DNA of 18,923 nucleotides, taken from the NCBI GenBank assembly GCA_020345785.1, contig CP070771.1, positions 5,067,233 through 5,086,155 on the forward strand, given 5' to 3'. Shown one piece after another: positions 14,795 through 18,923 of this stretch. This DNA is from Desulfobacterales bacterium (GTDB lineage Bacteria > Desulfobacterota > Desulfobacteria > Desulfobacterales > JAFDCJ01). Both the position numbers and the translations under genes were made by a program. Under the pieces are notes generated by a model, which was not told where the DNA came from, ran no database searches, and saw only the letters and a list, made by a program, of their open reading frames with translations. The number at the start of each line of letters is the position of its first letter. Position 1 is the first letter of the stretch.

Positions 14795-16219
14795 ATGGCC
14801 GACAAAAATAACAAGCTAAGCGGATTTTGGTCCTATCTTTTCTGGCTGCTGCTAATGTCTTTAGCACTTGTTTCAACCTCTAGAGGTGAAGACCGGGCCC
14901 TGCTGATCGGCGTCGGACGCTATGCACATTTCGAGGAGAAGCTGAACGGTGTCAGTCTGGATCTCGGCATGATGAAAGAATTATCAGAGCTGATGGGATT
15001 TAAGGAACATGCCATTAAGGTGCTGGAAAATGAACAGGCGTCTACCGCCGGAGTTTATGATGCGATTGAAAACTGGCTGATTAGGGATACCGGACCGCAG
15101 GACCGGATCCTTCTTTACTTCAGCGGGCACGGCTCCCAGGTGCCGGATGAAAACGACGATGAAAAGGATCATTTTGATGAGGTGCTGCTGTTGTATGATG
15201 TGACGCTAACGCAACGTCAGGGACGGCTAACATTGAACGGTGTGCTGCACGATGATCATTTTGCAAACTTGCTGGCAAAAATGAAGAGTCGCCATATCCT
15301 GGTCATCCTGGATGCCTGCCACAGCGGCAGCGCCACCAGGAGCATCCGACTGCCCCCCCGCTCGATTCCGATTCACGACGCTCAGGTTAAATACTTCTAC
15401 TATTCACCGATGCTGGAAGCAGCCGGCGGCAGCGGCCGTTTCGACGTGATGGAGCCGGATGCTTCCGCCGCGGCCGGCAGTCGTTATGTTGCAATTTCCG
15501 CCTGCCGTGATGATGAGCAAACGATTGCCACCGCCCAGGGAAGCATATTCACGCTCGGGCTTCGCGAGGCGTTGCGCTCAGCAGCCAGGGATGGAAAAAG
15601 CATCTCTCCGCAGGATTTGCAACGCCGGACGGCCCTGTTTATTCAGGAGCAACTCGGTTCCAAAGGAGTTGGGTTTCATCCGCAGATTGCCGGTCAAAAA
15701 TCCCTGCGCGAGCGTCCTTTGGAATTGGTATCGCTTGCCGGAAGAAACGGGGTCGTGCGCCAAAATCTGGAGGCCCTGGTACACAAAAGCCATGCAGCTG
15801 TCTGGATCAATTTAAACAAAACCTGTTTTGAAGCCGGCGACACGCTGGTAATTTCCGTCGGAATATCTGAACCGGGATATTTGAATGTGGTCAGTGTTCG
15901 GGCGGATGATAGGCCCAAGGTGCTGTTTCCAAACCAATACCACCGGCAGAATGCCGTTGACAGGGGCGTGTTGACCATACCCACGCGTCAGATGAACTTT
16001 GAGTTGGTGACCGACGGCCCTCCGGGCACCAATCTGATAACGGCCTTTCTGACCCGTTCACCGCTGAACAGCTATAGCCACGGCTTCAAAGATCCGGAGG
16101 ATAAAGTGGCGGATCTCTCACCGGGTTCGATGCGATCCTTGATGCTGCGCCAAAAACAGGACTGGCTGGCCGCCGGCAAGGTAGCCGTTGAAATCAAGGA
16201 GGTAGGACAGTGCAGGTGA
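14795..16219 (+). CDS. Exported caspase-like (peptidase C14) protein with DUF4384-like tail
   Basis: 474 residues. A hydrophobic signal or anchor segment at about 11-27 is followed by a C14 caspase/metacaspase-like domain (about 34-310). It starts ALLIGVGRY, has the catalytic His112 in YFSGHGSQVPDENDDEKD and Cys175 in ILDACHSGSATR, and carries the acidic run typical of type I metacaspase-like proteins. Such enzymes usually cleave after Arg/Lys; specificity here is not established. The C-terminal part (about 335-440) matches DUF4384 (HAAVWINL, YLNVVSVRADDRPKVLFPN), shared with the upstream lipoprotein. GGAG at 14786-14789 supports the ATG. The signal sequence places the peptidase outside the cytoplasm, which is unusual for a cell-death caspase. 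Its substrate and trigger are unknown. Confidence 0.88.
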   Translation: MADKNNKLSGFWSYLFWLLLMSLALVSTSRGEDRALLIGVGRYAHFEEKLNGVSLDLGMMKELSELMGFKEHAIKVLENEQASTAGVYDAIENWLIRDTGPQDRILLYFSGHGSQVPDENDDEKDHFDEVLLLYDVTLTQRQGRLTLNGVLHDDHFANLLAKMKSRHILVILDACHSGSATRSIRLPPRSIPIHDAQVKYFYYSPMLEAAGGSGRFDVMEPDASAAAGSRYVAISACRDDEQTIATAQGSIFTLGLREALRSAARDGKSISPQDLQRRTALFIQEQLGSKGVGFHPQIAGQKSLRERPLELVSLAGRNGVVRQNLEALVHKSHAAVWINLNKTCFEAGDTLVISVGISEPGYLNVVSVRADDRPKVLFPNQYHRQNAVDRGVLTIPTRQMNFELVTDGPPGTNLITAFLTRSPLNSYSHGFKDPEDKVADLSPGSMRSLMLRQKQDWLAAGKVAVEIKEVGQCR

Positions 16220-16282
16220 TATCCCCATGTACCATATTTATATATTTCTTTAATGGTAAATATTTATAAAACCAAAAAGCAA

Positions 16283-16446
16283 AATTTGAAATCCGAATAT
16301 CGAAATTCAAAACAATATCGAATAAACAAAATTAGAATGACAGAAACGAAAGGGATGCTCGCGCCGAATTACGATTTTAAAGTTTCGAACATTAAAAGAT
16401 TTGAATTTCGGATTTGTTTCGTATTTCGAATTTCGTGCTTCGAATT
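16283..16446. repeat. Imperfect inverted repeat built on TTCGAA/CGAAAT words
   Basis: The 40-base arm 16283-16322 matches the reverse complement of 16407-16446 at 29 of 40 positions, with an 84-base loop. It sits between the caspase-DUF4384 gene and the OmpA-family gene and ends about 48 bases before the latter's start. Short ORFs that run through it are artefacts of the repeat. Confidence 0.75.
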
Positions 16447-16494
16447 TAATGACAACTGCAGAAAGCTGCAAGCGATTTGCAAGGGTGACAGGAC

Positions 16495-17355
16495 ATGAAA
16501 CGTGTCATTTGGCTTATGGCTTTGTTGTCGCTGATAATCTTTCCCGGTCTGGCCGCGGCCGTGGACTGCCGGCTCGGCGCCGGTTATTACTATCAGGCGA
16601 AATTCGAAACCGACCCGCAGCAAGCTATCGAATGGTTGAATCGGTCGGTGGAGGTATGCCCGAATTTCAATGCCTGGTATATGCTCGGACTGACTTACAC
16701 GCAGCTGGGAGAAATTGATCCTGCCATGGCCGCCTTTATGCGGGCCAGGACCCGGGCCGTTTCCTCAAAAACCGAAGCTCTGGCCCTGGCCCGCCAGGGC
16801 GAACTGCTTGCCCGCAGCGGTCAAATGCCCCGGGCGCTGTATACTCTGGAACTGGCCAAACGGTTCCATCCGGAACCCGTGCCGGCTTGGATGGAAGCAT
16901 CTCTCAAGAATACAAGAATTAAAATTCAGCAATCATTGATAACGGCAGCGGATATCACGCAGGTGTTCGCATCCGGCGTCCAAACCAGCAGGGACGGCCG
17001 GTTTGCTGTTCGCCCGGCGCTGAACCTGCCGGTGCATTTCGACTTTGACCGGGCGGATTTGAATGCAGCCGGAACCCAACAGGTGATAGAACTGGGCCTT
17101 GCCCTTTCAGACGCGAAAATGAAGCAGTGGTCCTTTTTATTGGTCGGACACACCGACAAGCGCGGAACCATGGATTACAATCAGACCCTATCTGAAAATC
17201 GCGCTTACACGGTAAAGAGGGAGTTGGAACGCAGGTTTCCCTCTCTGTCCGCGAGGTTGGAAGCCCGGGGACGCGGCGAATCCGAATTATTGTACGATGG
17301 AGACAGCGAGGAAGATCACATGCTGAATCGGCGCGTGAAGGTGACGCTTTATTAA
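16495..17355 (+). CDS. Periplasmic TPR-OmpA family protein
   Basis: 286 residues. A signal peptide covers about 1-22 (ending LAAA). Residues about 27-125 form two to three TPR-like helical hairpins (PQQAIEWLNRSVEVCPNFNA, WYMLGLTYTQLGEIDPAMAA, ALYTLELAKRFHPE). The C-terminal OmpA peptidoglycan-binding domain spans about 178-286, with HFDFDRADLN, VGHTDKRG (Asp221) and LSENRAYTVKRELERRFP (Arg236) as the diaminopimelate-binding positions, and the closing NRRVKVTLY. It should bind the cell wall while the TPR part holds a partner. The stop overlaps an ATG for the tandem-caspase gene (TAATG), so the two may be translated together and may be physical partners. The ribosome site is weak (AGGGTGACAGG). 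Confidence 0.88.
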   Translation: MKRVIWLMALLSLIIFPGLAAAVDCRLGAGYYYQAKFETDPQQAIEWLNRSVEVCPNFNAWYMLGLTYTQLGEIDPAMAAFMRARTRAVSSKTEALALARQGELLARSGQMPRALYTLELAKRFHPEPVPAWMEASLKNTRIKIQQSLITAADITQVFASGVQTSRDGRFAVRPALNLPVHFDFDRADLNAAGTQQVIELGLALSDAKMKQWSFLLVGHTDKRGTMDYNQTLSENRAYTVKRELERRFPSLSARLEARGRGESELLYDGDSEEDHMLNRRVKVTLY

Positions 17356-18923
17356 TGAAATTTTATTTCATCCTGATTAGGAATCTATTTGGACCAATGA
17401 TTTTAGGACATAAAAACATAGCCCTGTGGACGATTTTGTTCTGGCTGGCCGGCAACATCGCCATGCCTGCCTTTGCTGAAAATCATGCTCTGCTGATCGG
17501 TATCGGCAAATACCGGCAGCGGACGCTGGAGGGGCCGCCCTATGATGTGGCGGCGCTTTCCCGCGTGCTTGCAACGCAGTATGATTTTCAGAAAAAAAAT
17601 ATCCGAACGCTTGTCAATGAAGAAGCCGTCAAGTCCAGAATCCTTTCTGAGATCCAGCGTCTGACGCACCGAACTCGGCCAGGAGACCGGATTTTCATTT
17701 ATTTCAGCGGCCACGGAACCAGCCGCAGGGATGAAGTGCTGGCGCTGCCGCTGCCGCACACCACCGGTGCGCTGGTGCCGGCTGACTTTGATGCCGATCC
17801 CGATCAACCGGTTGAAATACTGCTGTCGCAACTGATCATCGGCAAACGCGACCTGCGGCCGGCGCTGGAGCAGCTGGATCGGGACCGACAGGTTTTGATG
17901 GTTTTTGATACCTGTTTTTCAGGCAATACGGTCCGCGCTATTCCAAACCATAAAGCCACAAGTCTAAGCCGCTACCTGCCGCTGCGGTCGCGGAGTGTTT
18001 TCAAAGCAGAGCAGGAAATTGGAAGCTTTGAGGCAAATCTGAATCTGAATGCCCCCTACCCCTATCAAAATATTTTTTATATTTCGGCGGCTTCGGAAAA
18101 TGAAGTCGCCAAGGATATCCGCAAAGATAACCTTTATATTTATCCGACCATCGACGGCAACCCCCATGGTGTTCTGACGGACGCCCTCTTGAGGGTGCTG
18201 GCGGGACGAGTGCGTGTCGACGCCGACAACGACAGTCAATGGAGCCAGATCGAACTGTACGAGGCTGTCAAAAAAGAGGTTCAACGGCGCTTCCAACAGA
18301 CACCGCAGGTCTTGCCCAAGGCGGGCGACCGCGCCGGTCGACTCTATTCAAGATCCTTCTTTGTGCGATCGACGGGCGGCATTGCCGCAGCGCCCGGGGC
18401 AACGACCGGTCCTGCACCCGGCCTGCAGGGTGCCGATTATCAGTCGGGCTATTCTTCATCCCATGCGCTGGTGGTCGGAATAAATGAATATCGCCACTGG
18501 CCCCGCCTGGAATATGCCGCCGACGATGCCAGGGAGATGGCCGCCAGGTTGAAAGCGCAGGGTTTTCAGATTCACATGCTCACCGATGAGCAGGCCACGC
18601 TGAAAAATATTCTTGCCGAACTGGAAGCAATCCACAGGGCAGTCGATGAGAATTCAAGGATGATGTTTTATTTTGCCGGACACGGCCAGACTGAGGATCT
18701 GCCTGGCGGACGGGAGAGAGGATATATTGTGCCGGTGGATGCCGACGCCTACAACTGGCAGCACACGATGCTGCCCATGGATCAGTTGAATCAAATCATG
18801 AGGCAGTTCAAAGCCAAACACATCTTCATGGCCTTTGATTCCTGCTACTCCGGACTGGGTTTGGCCCGATCGATAGGGCGTCCTCCCGAGCAGGATGCCG
18901 CTTACATCCAGAAAATGATGCGC
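17355..18923 (+). CDS. Exported tandem-caspase protein (two C14 domains), 3' end beyond the window
   Basis: Open without a stop for 523 codons to the last base. Numbered from the ATG at 17355, which overlaps the OmpA-gene stop, Met15 (17397) is an alternative start that gives a cleaner signal peptide ending MPAFA (37-41). The first caspase-like domain spans about 44-340: HALLIGIGKY, catalytic His120 in IYFSGHGTS, Cys187 in VFDTCFSGN. A Gly/Ala/Pro linker (341-367) leads to a second domain from 369: ALVVGINEY, YAADDAREMAARLKAQGF, His443 in YFAGHGQTE, the GYIVPVDA segment, and Cys497 in AFDSCYSGLGLAR. Both dyads are intact, and the two domains differ enough in sequence to be different C14 subtypes rather than a recent duplication. 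Export places it beside the OmpA-TPR protein in the periplasm. Confidence 0.88.
   Translation, partial: MKFYFILIRNLFGPMILGHKNIALWTILFWLAGNIAMPAFAENHALLIGIGKYRQRTLEGPPYDVAALSRVLATQYDFQKKNIRTLVNEEAVKSRILSEIQRLTHRTRPGDRIFIYFSGHGTSRRDEVLALPLPHTTGALVPADFDADPDQPVEILLSQLIIGKRDLRPALEQLDRDRQVLMVFDTCFSGNTVRAIPNHKATSLSRYLPLRSRSVFKAEQEIGSFEANLNLNAPYPYQNIFYISAASENEVAKDIRKDNLYIYPTIDGNPHGVLTDALLRVLAGRVRVDADNDSQWSQIELYEAVKKEVQRRFQQTPQVLPKAGDRAGRLYSRSFFVRSTGGIAAAPGATTGPAPGLQGADYQSGYSSSHALVVGINEYRHWPRLEYAADDAREMAARLKAQGFQIHMLTDEQATLKNILAELEAIHRAVDENSRMMFYFAGHGQTEDLPGGRERGYIVPVDADAYNWQHTMLPMDQLNQIMRQFKAKHIFMAFDSCYSGLGLARSIGRPPEQDAAYIQKMMR

Noticed and set aside
16253..16498. 81-codon ORF between the caspase-DUF4384 and OmpA genes
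   Set aside because: It runs through both arms of the inverted repeat at 16283-16446. The protein is made of repeat-derived Lys/Asn/Phe words.
10112..17355. Zorya-type phage defence system
   Set aside because: The MotA/TolQ/ExbB-like gene and the OmpA-family gene recall ZorA and ZorB. But the TM partner has no OmpA domain, the OmpA protein is a separate exported TPR fusion, and no helicase or nuclease (ZorC/D/E type) is present in the window.

Overview
The window reads as a chromosomal stretch of a Gram-negative bacterium, most likely a Desulfobacterota (Desulfobacterales-type) genome. The reasons are a complete-looking ole olefin operon, a stand-alone PocR-type sensor domain, lipoproteins, an OmpA-family protein, and intergenic word-rich inverted repeats of a kind I associate with that group. 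The taxonomy is inference; there is no rRNA or marker gene here. Every supported gene is on the + strand.

Region 1 (1-4354) is the end of an oleABCD operon for long-chain olefins made by head-to-head fatty acyl condensation. It holds the last 13 codons of OleA, OleB (beta-lactone decarboxylase), OleC (beta-lactone synthetase) and OleD (NAD(P)H-dependent reductase). A small PocR-domain protein is coupled to oleD by a GTGA overlap. A 636-base non-coding gap with an imperfect inverted repeat follows.

Region 2 (4992-7996) holds two consecutive sigma/anti-sigma cassettes. The first is an ordinary ECF sigma factor with an overlapping zinc-finger (HxxxCxxC) single-pass anti-sigma, followed by a small exported Spy/CpxP/Metal_resist-like helical protein. 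The second is a divergent sigma-70-family protein followed by a second HxxxCxxC single-pass protein. Together they look like an envelope-stress or envelope-state signalling module.

Region 3 (8474-18923, continuing past the window) is the unusual part, a run of predicted envelope proteins. In order: an exported helical protein of unknown function, a cysteine-rich lipoprotein, a MotA/TolQ/ExbB-like channel protein, a single-TM coiled-coil partner, a lipoprotein with a C-terminal DUF4384-like domain, a lytic transglycosylase with a SPOR-like tail, an exported caspase-like peptidase with a DUF4384-like tail, a TPR-OmpA protein, and an exported protein with two tandem caspase-like domains (open at the window edge). 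All three caspase-like domains keep the His-Cys dyad. The set suggests an envelope-anchored, possibly proton-motive-force-linked proteolytic and peptidoglycan-remodelling system controlled by the sigma cassettes. I do not recognise it as a described system.

Most of the larger intergenic gaps contain imperfect inverted or tandem short-word repeats, each gap with a different word. Several short ORFs in these gaps are artefacts of the repeats.
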